From: Selaginella moellendorffii
Taxonomy: Eukaryota > Streptophyta > Lycopodiopsida > Selaginellales > Selaginellaceae
Assembly (NCBI RefSeq): GCF_000143415.4
Contig: NW_003314302.1
Coordinates: 265,182 to 329,181 of the forward strand
Direction: 5' to 3'
DNA length: 64,000 nt
The notes below the pieces were generated by a model. It saw nothing but the letters and a program-made list of their open reading frames with translations, did no database searches and was not told the DNA's origin. The position numbers were made by a program, and so were the translations under genes. Of this stretch, positions 53,152-64,000 are shown piece by piece; position 1 is the stretch's first letter; each line of letters starts with the position of its first letter.

Positions 53152-54880
53152 TCAGACAAAGCGTGCAGATATCTGATCAGAGCCAGTTGTCATGAGGCTA
53201 CACTCACGCTCCAAGGAACACACTCCTCCATTTGGGGTGCCACTTACCTGATATTCATTGAAAAACCCATTCAAAGTAACCACAAAGATTCGTGCCCTGC
53301 AAAATTAAATATCATAAAAGCTTAAACATCCATAAGTTCTAAATTGCTACCTGTCTGCTGATGAAGAAGATGGTAACTCTTCCTCTAGTGGTGCTGCTAT
53401 TGCACAAATACTGTATCAAGTAAAAAATGAAAGAAAAGCACGAACTTAGTGATGTATTATGACAAAGTGTTGGTAAAGTTTACCTTTTAACTCCTGGACT
53501 GAAGCCGTGCCTTACAGTGGCAAAATGAAGATCCGGTTCCACAATGTCGCTTACAGTTTCTGGGATCACTGCCGCCAGAAGATCCGAGACCCTCTTATTC
53601 GTTCTAGCAAAAGTAGAAAAACAAAAGGTGAGTAACACAAAAGAGAAGGAAATGCTCGATTTTGTAAGCCTACCATAATTACCCTTGTCTTGCAGGAGGC
53701 GAGCAAAGCCTGAAAACATGTAGCGTTCCTGATGAGCTCGTGGCAGCCAGCAATTGGGGAGACAGAGACTGCGGCCCAAACGACAATGAATATATCGTAG
53801 CTGCGTAGCTCCCTCTTCGAAAGGTAAATGCCTGTTTTGAGAAAACTAAGGAAAGTAAGAAACGCGAGAACTGAAACTAAACCTTGCTTGCTTGCGGAAT
53901 AACATGGACACGAATTACTGTCCCATGATCTGATGCTGTTGCGAGAAGCAAACCGTCTGGGGTGAATGCCATGGCAGCCAGGGGCGATTTGTGAGCTTGA
54001 AACTGATCAGAAATCAGATGTTTCTCATGAGAATAACAAACAAAAACGATGCATAGAAAGCCACTTACTTCGCCCAATGCGTTCAAGTGTAGAGTGTCAT
54101 ACACAAACACCGTCCCTGTTGTAGAGCTCGCTGGTAATGCAAGGTAGCAATTCTCTGTGTTAGAAGAAAACGCACAGACGCCTGCAACAAGCTTTTCATG
54201 GCACTAGTCAAAACAAGTTTGAGAAAGGAGACAAGGAACTACCTTTCCTGTTTTCAGCAGTGTCAAGGATCTGGAGGCAATTCAAGTGAGGAAGCTCGTT
54301 AATGTGGACCTTCCTATCCAAAACAATAACTATCCTGCGCAAGGACTGTGAAGATCTTGACAGAACAAATGCTTTTACTCACCGTTTCTTGTTCCAACGC
54401 ACGGCCAGAACCGATGAAACGAAATCCACTGCACGCTTCACTTGCGTTGCTGTGTTTAAAATAAAGAGCCTTCGAGGCGATAGCTCAGGCTACAAGAAAG
54501 AAGAAACAAATATCATCGCATGCTAATGCCAGAAGTTAGAAGGAAAAAAAAAAATTTATTCAGTGCCTGTTTGCCAGCTCCAACCAAAGCCAAGAGACTC
54601 GTCGTGAAAAACATCTCGATGAGATTCACAGCTCCATCGACTGGAAGAACAAGCGAGAATCAAGCAGGAGATAAACGAAAGAGAAAAAAATTCCCTCACG
54701 TTTCTCGTAGACGCAACTACAAGTGTCGCAATTGAAAATCTTGTATCCTTCGCTGGTTCCAACCGAGAAGCAGCTGCCAAGCAAGACAAGAGCTAAATCC
54801 CGAGAAAATCCGCCCGCAAGAGCCCCCTACCTGCGATCCTGGTTGAAGGAGCAGCACAAGAGCGCGCGATCGTCCGCCAT
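53152..54880 (-). CDS. ATG18: ATG18-like PROPPIN (WD-repeat autophagy protein)
   Basis: This encodes a phosphoinositide-binding beta-propeller that works in autophagosome formation. The start at 54880 gives MADDRALLCCSFNQDR; later exons give SCFSVGTSEGYKIFNCDTC and SPRRLFILNTATQVKRAVDF. Next come SVLAVRWNKKRIVIVLDRKV, then NCYLALPASSTTGTVFVYDT and SPLAAMAFTPDGLLLATASD. After HGTVIRVHVIPQASK comes FTFRRGSYAATIYSLSFGP, whose FRRG is the PI3P-binding motif of PROPPINs. The last exons give DIVEPDLHFATVRH, then ICAIAAPLEEELPSSSSADR, RIFVVTLNGFFNEYQ and VCSLERECSL, ending at 53152. The length of about 360 residues fits the short ATG18 types, perhaps ATG18b. The SPT20 gene upstream ends 113 bp away. 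Confidence 0.88.
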
Positions 54881-54993
54881 AGCCAAGCCCTAAGCCCCTA
54901 AAAAAGGGTTACTTAACGTGTCTATTTCTATCGTTGGAAACTTTCGATAAAAATTATCTGTAGAGAAACACTGTTAGAGAAAAAATTCCTTGT

Positions 54994-55521
54994 CTAGGAC
55001 GACGTTTGCGCTGGTGATGGAGAAGCTCGAACTTGGTTGATCTCCATCGGCGAGCTCGGGATCGTAGCACTAGCACCAGCCGCGGATCCAATCGTCTGTG
55101 AGCTCACTTGCGGGCTCGAAGGAGTAGGAGTTCCAACCATGCCTGGAGTTCCCACCATCCCTGGAGTTCCAGCCAGTGGAGTTCCAACCGAGAACGCGGC
55201 CCCTCCTCCACCACTGTTCGTCCCAACTTGCGAGGAGAGTAGAGCGTTGAGAACCTGTGCTTGAGAGCTAAGTTGTGCTTGCGAACTTAGTTGCTGCTGC
55301 TGCTGCTGCTGCTGCTGGGAATGTTGCTGTTGCTGCTGGGGATTTAGTAGCTGCTGCTGCTGCTGGTTGATGAGATGCTGTTGAGAAAGGCCTGTTACTT
55401 GTGGAACGCTCGTGAGCTGCGCTTGTGCCAGCTGCTGCTGTGGACTGGGATGGTTTAGCGGCTGTCCGACTGGTTGTAGAGAATTCACTGCCATCTGTTG
55501 CTGGGAAGTCATCTGTGTCAA

Positions 55522-55554
<33 letters not shown>

Positions 55555-58500
55555 TTGTTGTTGCTGCTGCTGTGGCTGCTGCGTGTTTAGTTGCTGAGCA
55601 TTCAAGTGCTGCTGCTGCTGCTGCTGTTGTGGCGTCTGCTGTTGGAGCTGCTGCTGCTGCTGATTAAACTGCTGCTGTTGTGCGGCGGCTTGTTGTTGCT
55701 GTTGCTGCTGCTGCTGGTGCTGTAGGAGCTGTTGGTTCATGTAATACTGCGCAGCCATGTTGGAAGCTGGCGTTTTCGGAGGTCCCATGCCAGGACTCGG
55801 CACAGCACCTCGCATAACACCCAAGTTCCCCCGCTGTGCTGCCAGCATATTCAATCCCCCCGTCGTACCGAGGCCAGCGGTCATGCTGTTCCCCATGAGC
55901 CGAGGAGCTCTCCCCGCGGCCGCGAAGCGCTTTTGCTGCATATACTGAGCGTGAGCCATGTTGCCCGGACGGAGCTGCTGGTTCATTAAGTTTGGAACCT
56001 GTCCCATGCCCAGTCCCGATATTCCAGCCGCGCCAATGTTGCCAATCGCACCCATGCCAGGCACGTTGTTCATGGGATTCATCCCCACCATGTTGAGGTT
56101 GGCTTGTCCAGGCCCGATACTCCCCATGCTGTTCTGGAGCATAACTTTCCGTTGTAGAGCGGGATTGTTGCGGATGAGCTGGTACGGCATCATTGATCCT
56201 GGCAGCTGCGACGTGATCTGGTTCATAAGTTGCGGCCTCTGCTGGAACTGTTGCTGTTGCTGCAAATGCATTTGCTGCTGTTGCTGAGCTACAAGCTGCG
56301 AGTCGATTTGCTGCAGTGGTTTAGCGGCTGTTGACTGAGGCAAGTTGTATGCAAGTCGGTTGCCCGCCATGTTTGGAGGTGGCATTCTCGCAGCTGCTGC
56401 CATGGCTCCGCCTGCGGACATCTGCTGCTGCATCTGAGCCATCTGCTGGCTCATCATCATCCGTGGAGAAGCTAGCTGCTGCTGACCAAAGGTTGACGCT
56501 CCAGCGGGCATGGGCCGAGCCATAGCTGCGGTCATTGTTGCGGAACCACGGGGACCCGACGGAGCTTGTATATTGTCGTCCATCAGTACAAAACCTTCCT
56601 TTTCGAGCTAATATTTCAATCTAACAGTCAGAACTTGGCTCCAAAAAGTAAAACAAATAGTTACCGTATCTATGTATTGCTTGGCAAAAAGGTCTGCCAT
56701 GTCCTGCATTGTAAACAAAAGTAGAGGTCAGTCTCATTTCAAGAAACCATAGCAACTTACCGCGTTAGGTATTGTTGGAAGAACAGTATATGGAAGTTGG
56801 CCATTATTTACGTCATCTTCTTGGCCGTCATCTATCTGTACAACAGCTTCGACCATGGGGTCCTTGGCACGCCCGCAAAGTAGAAGCCTCAGCTTTGTAG
56901 TGTGTACAATGACTGGATACGTTTGACCTCCCAGCACTGCTCCACAAACTATATCAGCAGGTGATCATAAACCTGGAAATGAACTTACTTTGGTACTTAC
57001 TTTGGTAAAATCGTTCCGTCCGCTCAAACATTAGACAACGAGTTTTCTTTCCGTTGACATTACCAGCCACCAGAGAATTAGCCAGACTTTTCTTCCCTTT
57101 AGGCTCTTGGTAGTCATCCGATGTATCCGCCAGTGCCACAGACAGCAACTGCCAAGAAGGCGTCTTCGTCGATGGCTGTGGAAGCTGATCAACCTTCTTT
57201 TCCCTCTTATGCAAACCGTGTCTGCAAAACAGGCTTAGTGCCACTAAGTAAACAAGGAAAAGCAAGGCACCTTTGAATGGACGAAACCAAAAGAGAAAGC
57301 CTATCCAAAGCCTCCCTTTCCGGAGTTGGAGCAGCGACAGGTGGAACTGAAACTGGAACAGATGCCGAAACTGGAGGAACCTGAGGTGGCTGTGGCTGAT
57401 AAACATGAGGCTGCTCAATCTTGACGGGTCCTGGACTTTTCACTGGAGTGCTCGGGCTGTTCACATTTGGTGAAGCCATGTTTCCAGTGGCTTTTGACGC
57501 AGCTGCTTTGTTCTGATAAGCTGCACTCTTCCACTTGAACATGTCATCTTTCCTGGCATTCTTGAAATCAAAGGCTGCAGGTTTCGGTTTCTTATTTGCT
57601 TCCAGCTTCACGACCGGCTCCCTTTCTCTCTTCCCAAGAACGTCGTATAATAGAGGTGGAGGCGCTGGTGGCTGAGAAGCGTTTGTAATTTTCGATTGCA
57701 CGCCACCGGCGGCCAGATCCTGAATGATTTCCACAGAGTGGTCCGACTTTGTCTCCCCTGCAGGCGTGTCTACTTTGTCGGGGCTTTTAAAGCTTTCGTG
57801 TCTTAGCAAAGACCTTGTAGCGGCCAAACGAACACGCCTATCCATCAGTGCAGTTTTAGAAGTCCTATAACGGCGAGATCCAAGGCCGATGTTGAATTTC
57901 AGCTGCAAGAAAATGACAAAACTTGTAAAGAGGATGCTAGGACAATTTTGAAACAAAAACTCTACCCGATTGTATGTATGAACATGAGCTCTGGCAGCAA
58001 CCGCTGGTGAAGGATCAAGACAAAGAGATGGCTTCACTGCTTTCAGTACTTTTGATTCCACTTCCTGCACCATCAAAGTGATCATCATGTTCCAAACAAC
58101 CAAATGCGTACCAGAAGATCCCTGTAAGACCATGTTTCATCGCTCATGGCGACGACGTCCTTGACAATTGTCTCCGTAGATGGACGAAGTAAGACTTTAT
58201 GCACTTTTGGCTTCCAGTTTATCAGTTCCTGCCTTGCAAAAGTCGAGGGTACACTGTCCCGATAATCCCTTAACTGGAAAATGCTTTGTTAGTAGAACAC
58301 CAAAACCAATCCAAGATGACTGACTGACCTCGCAAGCAACGCAGCCATCCATATATGTGCAGGGAATGTCTTCCAGCATTTCACTGGGAAGCCATCCACA
58401 ATCAATTGCCTGGTACACAAAAAAATTCCATGAAAAGCTCTTGAGAGAAAAATAGATAAATCAGAAATACCCTTAGGAAGCTATCACTTGTGCGATCATA

Positions 58501-58941
58501 TGGATAGACAAGCTCTGGAAGCTCGTATCCAAATGGAGGAGGCTTTCCGTCCTCAGTGGGCTTTCCAATCGAGAACCCATCAGGAAATAAATTCACAGAA
58601 AACGATGGATCAAAATTATCTAAGCAACAGCACAAAGAGAAGTGAGTCAGAGAGAAAGAGAAATTTCCTTACCACAATGGGAATCCTCTCCCTCGGAAGT
58701 CGTCGTGCTTCCCTGGTTTTTCCCACGCAACATCTACCATAATCAGACCCGGCTCTTGGCACCAAAGGGGGGAAATTCCAAGCAAAATCCTCACCTCGTC
58801 CCGCTTGAGCTTCGTTCCATTGTTGCTGCTGCCTCCATCGCCTCCGCCTCTCGAAATTGCCGACGCTGCCGCCGGATCCTTCCTCTCCAGCTTGGGCATG
58901 TAGCGCGATCCATTCTTGTTGAGCTTGAAGGCGATCACCAT
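54994..58941 (-). CDS. SPT20: SPT20/PHL-like SAGA subunit with polyglutamine
   Basis: This is a plant SPT20 homologue, related to Arabidopsis PHYTOCHROME-DEPENDENT LATE-FLOWERING. The start at 58941 gives MVIAFKLNKNGSRYMPKLER. The conserved SPT20 core follows: NFDPSFSVNLFPDGFSIGKP, LVYPYDRTSDSFLR, AIDCGWLPSEMLEDIPCTYM and DGCVACEV. Next come KVLLRPSTETIVKDV, ARAHVHTYNRLKFNIGLGSR and RRYRTSKTALMDRRVRLAAT. Further on are FKWKSAAYQNKAAASK, TPEREALDRLSLLVSSIQR and YPVIVHTTKLRLLLCGRAKD. The C-terminal exon (56583-54994) is a Gln- and Met-rich region with long polyQ runs (55280-55740) and short PGMVGTP repeats. About twelve exons. AAACCCTA motifs lie in the leader near 59045. Confidence 0.9.
55280..55740 (-). 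repeat. CAG/CAA tract encoding polyglutamine
   Basis: Several runs of CTG/TTG on the plus strand (CAG/CAA on the coding strand) encode up to about 17 Gln in a row within SPT20, separated by short His/Ala/Leu/Asn stretches. The mix of CAG and CAA limits simple slippage. Confidence 0.9.
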
Positions 58942-59156
58942 GTCGACGACGGTAGCAATGCAGCTCAGGCGATCGCCAATCCAGCCCCAGCGCGCCGCGG
59001 CGGTCCTCTGGCGCTAGCATTAGCCAGCGCCATGGGCAAACAAGAACCCTAGAAACCCTAGTGGCGGGATCCGTACTACTTCGCACCTCGTCCGTACCAA
59101 TATTTTATTGTCGTAGTAAAAGTATATGTATGTACACCAAAGAATATAAGATGATC

Positions 59157-60081
59157 TTATAGCCTTCGCAGATTATCCAGGCGAGCTTGGAGATCACTGT
59201 CGATTCCAGCATCGTCTCCGGACGCTCCAGTGGGCTGGGCTACTCTTCCTGGAGCCGAAGTTTCCACTGGAGCAGCGGTGGAATTCGCAGGAGCACGAAC
59301 AAGCTGCAAGAAAATTTCATCCAAAGATGAGAGACTTGCTCTGAGCTGCGAGAGGTAAGTTACCTGTTGATCCAGATCGATGCCAATCTCATCCAGGACC
59401 TGGCTCACCAGTTCTTCGGTTTCCTCCTCCTCCTCGTCCCCTTCAAACGCCTCCTCGAACGCGTCGTCAATGAGCTCCGATGTGAACTCCATCTTCTCGT
59501 TCTGGAGCTCGAATTCACGCATGATCTTCTGGAGAGCCGGTAGATTCAGCTGCTTGTTCATCTGTGACATCGCCTTTGTCACGCCTTTCATTGCATCCGC
59601 CATAGCTTGCGTCGATTTCAGTGTCTGTAAAAATCCTCCTTTTTAGAAAACATACAGTGCGACTTAGCGAGTACCTGGATTCGGAGAGACACGCCTTGAA
59701 GCTGCGATTTAAGTCCGTAAAACTTTGTTATTTGGTGCCGGGTTCTGATCAAATCCTTCGCCATGACCTTCACAGCACTCTAGAAACAAACGCGGCAAAC
59801 AAAAAAAGAAACTTTGAATGAAAACGCGTCCGCCAAGAAAAAACTCTCGCAAATTCACATACCATCTGCCCTTGCTTTGCAGTCTTCTTGATCTCGGCAA
59901 TCAGCTTCTTCTCTTGAGTCTGGAGATTCTGCCGCTCCCGCTCGATCTCCCGGATCGATTTATCCAGCATGCGCTTGTTCTCGCGCAGCAGCTCTGCGCC
60001 GCCACATCGTGAGCTCAAATTCCACTCAGAAAACCATCACCCACCTGCTGGCGTCTTCTTCTTCCCAAAGAGAAAACTCAT
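59157..60081 (-). CDS. VPS2.1: ESCRT-III subunit VPS2 (CHMP2A-like)
   Basis: This encodes a membrane-remodelling ESCRT-III protein of multivesicular body sorting. The start at 60081 gives MSFLFGKKKTPA, then after a short intron ELLRENKRMLDKSIREIERE and RQNLQTQEKKLIAEIKKTAK. Next come SAVKVMAKDLIRTRHQITKF, then LKSTQAMADAMKGVTKAMSQ and MNKQLNLPALQKIMREFELQ. After MEFTSELIDDAFEEAFEG comes an acidic helix. The last exon ends in DSDLQARLDNLRRL, the MIM1 motif that binds VPS4. Length (about 220 residues) and order match VPS2. The start codon is 55 bp from the stop of the PPR gene upstream on the same strand. Confidence 0.95.
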
Positions 60082-60136
60082 CGTTGCGCCTAAAGAGGAA
60101 GGAAAAGGAAAGAGCAAAACCTAAGAGATCGTGGCA

Positions 60137-62014
60137 TTAGGGCTGACGTACCTGGCATCTTCGTAGAACCTCTTGGGCATCTTTGGCATCACCGGCATAT
60201 CGTAGCGAGTCCGCAAGACAAGCGTAGTGTTCCAGCCTTGGCTCGATGTTAAAGCTCTCGACCATCAAGGCAAGGATTTTTCCACACTCTTCGGGACTTT
60301 TCCGCGGAAGAACGCTGAGAAACGTTGAATCGTCGGGTAAAAATCCCTCCCTGTTCATGAGATGGAAGATCATCGAAGTTTGCAACCTTTCGCGAGCGTA
60401 CCTGGCGATGATAATGTTCCAGGCAGCAGTGCTTCGAGCACTCATCTCCGAAAACACCCAGCACGTCTCCGCAAGACTTCCCTGCGCCGAGAACATCCCG
60501 AGAGCTTCTGCCTGGATTGGAGCACTGGAGAGTAAATCTCTGCAAAGTTCTCGATAGACGAGTTTACCTCGAGAGAATCCTTCCGCGCTGTTGGAGCACG
60601 CTCGGAAAATCGCAGTGAGAGCTTCGTCGCTGGGCTGGAATCCTTCGAGCACCATCGCGGCGAGGAAAGTGATGCCATCTCCAGCATGCCCGCACCGAGC
60701 ATACGCAAAAACCATAGAGTTCCAGGAGCGCTCGTCGCGATGCTGCAAAGAATCAAACAAGGCCTCAGCACCAACGAGATCACCAGTAGCACCATAGGCT
60801 CTGATCAACTCACCGCTCACTTGGTGTTCTTTCTCTGGCAAATCCTCAAAGAGAATCCGGGCTTGATCCAGATACCCGTGCTGGGCATACGCCACGACCA
60901 TGGAGCTCACTGCAATCTCGTCTCTAGACACCATCTCCTGGAACACTCTCACAGCTCTGCCAATATCTCCATCGCGGGAGTAAGCAGTGATCATCAAGCT
61001 CCAAGTTACCGTGTCCCTGGCTTCCATAGATTCCAGCGTTCTCTCGCAATCTTCCAAGCTCTGGCACGCCGTGTACATTCTAAGCACCGCGTTCATGACA
61101 TGGAGGTTGGCGCCGAGGCCCCTCTCAAGAATAAGACCATGGATCTCGCTGCCAAGCTTCACATCCATCAGCAATCCAAGAACACCGAAAATCGTGACGA
61201 ACGTACCGATCATTGGAGGAACTCCATCGAGCAGCATCATCCTGAAAATCTCAATCGGCATGTCGAGATTCCCATCGCCGCTGTGGCCGAAAGCCGCGAT
61301 CATCACATTCCAAGACACGGCATTCCTATCCGGCATCGCATCCAGGAACTCCATGGCTTCGTCAAACCGCTGGTTCCGCGCGTACACCGTGAGCATGATC
61401 GTCCATGACACGGCATTGCGGTCCGGCATCTCGAGGAAGAGATCCCGCGCTTCTTGGAAGAACCCTAGCCTCACGAACGCCTGGAGCATGGTGTTCCAAG
61501 AGACAATATCCCGATCTGGAATGCGCTCGAACAGCTCGATCGCCGGGTGGAGATGCCCGTTGCTCGTCAGCGCCGCGAGCAAGCAATTGTAGGACCACGT
61601 GTCGGGATCCTTGATGCTCTCGAAAGCGATCTTCGCAAGATCCAGGCGCTCGCATCTCCCATACATGATCACGAGCTCGCTGGCCAGGAATCGGTGACCA
61701 GAGTAGCCGCGAGAAGCTAGATGCGCGTGAATCCGCTGGCCCTCCTCCAGCGCCTTTGATCTGGCGCACAGCCTCATGAACGCGCGATACAGCAGAGGAT
61801 CCAGCGCTTGAAGCTCCCATCGCTCGAGCAGAGCCACTGTTCTCTTGATCCGGAGCGTGTCCTTGAGAAGCTGGAGGCGCTGCTCGAGTGGCCGGGCCTC
61901 CGCCCGATCTCGCAGCTCCTCCTGGACGATAAATCCATCTCCAAACCTCTCAAGAATCCCCAAAATCGAGGCCGGGGGCACATTGCGCTTCACTGGGAGG
62001 AAGAGCTTCCCCAT
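60137..62014 (-). CDS. PPR protein, PLS class, no DYW domain
   Basis: A single exon of 625 codons. After about 70 residues of Arg/Leu-rich N-terminal sequence come PPR units such as DPDTWSYNCLLAALTSNGHL, DIVSWNTMLQAFVRLGFFQE, NAVSWNVMIAAFGHSGDGN and DTVTWSLMITAYSRDGDIGR. The end has IEPRLEHYACLADSLRYAGD and AQEVLRRCQ, the last S-type unit; the E, E+ and DYW parts are absent. The final codons contain CAG|GTACGTCAG, which resembles a donor site, so the C-terminus might be extended by splicing. It probably acts on organelle RNA; targeting is not evident. Its 3' end is almost touching the VPS2 start codon. Confidence 0.9.
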   Translation of the reverse strand: MGKLFLPVKRNVPPASILGILERFGDGFIVQEELRDRAEARPLEQRLQLLKDTLRIKRTVALLERWELQALDPLLYRAFMRLCARSKALEEGQRIHAHLASRGYSGHRFLASELVIMYGRCERLDLAKIAFESIKDPDTWSYNCLLAALTSNGHLHPAIELFERIPDRDIVSWNTMLQAFVRLGFFQEARDLFLEMPDRNAVSWTIMLTVYARNQRFDEAMEFLDAMPDRNAVSWNVMIAAFGHSGDGNLDMPIEIFRMMLLDGVPPMIGTFVTIFGVLGLLMDVKLGSEIHGLILERGLGANLHVMNAVLRMYTACQSLEDCERTLESMEARDTVTWSLMITAYSRDGDIGRAVRVFQEMVSRDEIAVSSMVVAYAQHGYLDQARILFEDLPEKEHQVSGELIRAYGATGDLVGAEALFDSLQHRDERSWNSMVFAYARCGHAGDGITFLAAMVLEGFQPSDEALTAIFRACSNSAEGFSRGKLVYRELCRDLLSSAPIQAEALGMFSAQGSLAETCWVFSEMSARSTAAWNIIIARYARERLQTSMIFHLMNREGFLPDDSTFLSVLPRKSPEECGKILALMVESFNIEPRLEHYACLADSLRYAGDAKDAQEVLRRCQVRQP

Positions 62015-62029
62015 TTTTAGGGCAAACTG

Positions 62030-64000
62030 GTATCTTATTCATATATTTAAGGATATTCTTTGATAACGTAGAAATATTTATTGCTGGTTTAATTGTACTT
62101 GATTAATTGCCAAAACACCCAACATATAATGTATCAGCTGGTTTTTCAATTTGATGATCAAAATACCATTATAAAAATGTCCTAGGTAGGACAGTTCATG
62201 TTTAGGGTTGGGATTAGTTAAAACATGTTGTCTGTGTATCAAAAGAATTGAGCAATTGCCAATTTGGCAAGGTTTTACAAGCAACACAAGCAGGCTGGGT
62301 TGAGAGGGTGAGTTCCTCCTACTAGGGGATCTAAGCTGAAGAAGAAGATGATATGGAAAAATGGAAAAAGAAATGGTGCTGGTTTTTGACGAGGAAAAAA
62401 TTATTCTATTTTTATTTATAAATCTTATAACTCTATAGATCCAACAAGCAATACAAAAGTCTTTTATGTTCTAAAGTGAGGTCTAAACAAGGTGATCAAA
62501 TATAATAAGATCCCCAAAATTAAGAGTCAGAAGATGGAGAAGCTTCTCCATTAGAGCAAAATGGTGCCTAATTCATAGATTGAAGGATATTATTTGTTTA
62601 ATGTTAACATATTTAAAATTACTATTAATATTTTTAATAATTTCTATCAGCTAATTGTTAATATTTATTTATATTAATTTTTTACTTCTTTTAAATTTAA
62701 TTAATAACACATAGTTATAAGCTATCATTTTAACAAACCTATTTTATAGAACTTGATATTATTTTCCACTTTTATTTTCTCTAAAATTCTAAAATGTCTC
62801 AAATTTTTCTAATATATAGTAGCTGGATTTGATGATCATGTACACTATATAACAATGTACCAGACACCTTTGTAAGTGGCCGGTACCATTTGAAATTTTT
62901 AGTTCAACTTAAATATAGAAGGGTATAGTGCTGCATACACTATTTTTGCAGATTGTGATGTTAAAGTTAGCATGACTAGCTTAGGATAAAAGCTAGACTC
63001 TTTATACAAGCCCTCAAATTCAATTAGCAGGCTAAGAACACAAGAATCAAGATTTAAGACAAGGGAAGCTCGAATAAAAAATCATGTCTCTTGAATAGTG
63101 TGAGATAAAGTTTTCTCCTTGGATTTAGAGACACCATTAGTCTATATCTAGTACTTTCCAAGACAACATGAGCCTTGTGCTTTGACATTGTTATTCACTC
63201 AACATAAGAATCATGCTTTGAATTGTTGTTTGGCAAAAGCAGCCACTAGTTTAAGATGAAGATGTTATGTTAGGTAATATAAAAAAAAAATCGGAAATTT
63301 TCTTTATAAAATTATAATGCAAATTATTATTAATATAAAAACCATGACAAGCTTGCAAAGCTATATTTTCTTTTTACTTCACAGTCATTGTGGAACAAAT
63401 AAATAAACAGAATAGAGCTAGGCTCTTATTAAGTGAGAGACTTACATGGTAGTGAAGAGTGCTCTTGAGAAATTCATTTGGCACATGTCTTGATTCCTTC
63501 CCTTTCCTCTTGTGAATCAGTGCCAGGATCTTGCCCCATAATACAATAGCAAGATAAAGATCTCTTAGAATGAGACACAAAGAGAGAGAGCCTATGATCA
63601 CCCCTTCTAAAGACCAAATGTCATAAATTAGTTTCTAGATTCCGTCACCACCCATTAGAAGTTTTAAAATATTAACCATTTGATTAATAGCATATTCACA
63701 GATCTTAAATAATTAATCAAGATCAAATGTGACTCTCAAGAACTAGATCATGCATATATAAGATTATGCAATTGAGCAAGGATGTATTCAATCTGTTATA
63801 TCTGGGTATCAAATGAAATTGCCAAGTAATAGTCACTCTAGTTGGAGCAGAGAGTTTTCATTGCAACTTGCAAGTTCCATAATATCTAGACTCCCTTGAA
63901 ATTTGCCAATGGTGTTGTAGTTTGCCAAAAATGTTTTCACCATCCTTAATCAATGTTTATACAATTTTCTGATCATTTTGCTCATTTACCTTTCAAAGAG
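62030..64000. other. AT-rich intergenic with one dispersed repeat copy
   Basis: No gene is supported. 62955-63140 is the inverted relative of 49958-50180. The minus-strand frame at 63374-63601 starts with a hydrophobic stretch (IIGSLSLCLILRDLYLAIVL) but shows no known domain, and I do not call it a gene. The last 400 bp show nothing I can name. Confidence 0.5.

Noticed and set aside
55412-55667. Cys-rich or Ala-rich plus-strand frames
   Set aside because: They are translations of the antisense of the SPT20 CAG tract.
60686-61592. 240- and 201-codon plus-strand frames
   Set aside because: They are antisense to the second PPR gene.
63374-63601. 75-codon minus-strand frame with a hydrophobic start
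   Set aside because: No family match, no neighbouring exons and AT-rich surroundings.

Overview
The window reads as nuclear DNA of a land plant, most likely a Selaginella-like lycophyte. The support is compact genes with many very short GT-AG introns (often 50-70 bp), large intron-poor PPR genes, a chloroplast CSP41b-type protein, plant-type SPT20/PHL and NAC-beta proteins, and plant Ty1/copia, Ty3/gypsy and TRIM elements. The species call is inference; the plant-nuclear call is strong.

Layout. 1-6.5 kb is retrotransposon debris: a gypsy 3' end, a gypsy integrase tail, and a degenerate copia element with a solo LTR inserted in it. 6.5-13.1 kb is a small gene island: an F-box fragment, an RNase H-like gene with a frameshift, tRNA-Arg(CCG), NUP54, an unknown one-helix membrane protein and a secreted 11S-globulin-like cupin. 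13.1-25 kb is AT-rich and gene-poor. It holds decayed genes (a lectin fusion with one in-frame stop, a papain-type propeptide, a PPR remnant, a glutamyl-tRNA reductase pseudogene) and a nest of small LTR elements that includes a well-preserved TRIM.

25-37.9 kb is a dense housekeeping island: EF-hand protein, UBC12-type NEDD8-conjugating enzyme, ETF-alpha, an AIG2-like protein, KRR1, CSP41b, NAC-beta/BTF3, a PPR protein and SEC22. Spacing is very tight (49 to about 200 bp for most neighbours), with shared divergent promoters and convergent ends. 38-53 kb is a second repeat-rich region: an ARM-repeat scrap, an SMC6 pseudogene, a decayed chromodomain gypsy element with both LTRs, several copies of a dispersed repeat, a TRIM-like remnant with an (AT)n tract, and a second copy of the lectin fusion.

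53-62 kb is a third island, all on the minus strand: an ATG18-like PROPPIN, an SPT20/PHL-like SAGA subunit with polyglutamine, an ESCRT-III VPS2 and a second large PPR protein. 62-64 kb is AT-rich with no gene I can support.

The genes do not form a pathway; they are ordinary housekeeping genes for RNA processing, vesicle traffic, autophagy, ubiquitin-like conjugation and mitochondrial or plastid metabolism. The most unusual item is a two-member family in which an unfamiliar secreted N-terminal domain is joined to a bulb-type (GNA-like) lectin domain. Both members carry only one or two small coding lesions. The TRIM, the solo LTR with its target duplication, and the PPR genes packed just upstream of essential genes are the next most useful observations.
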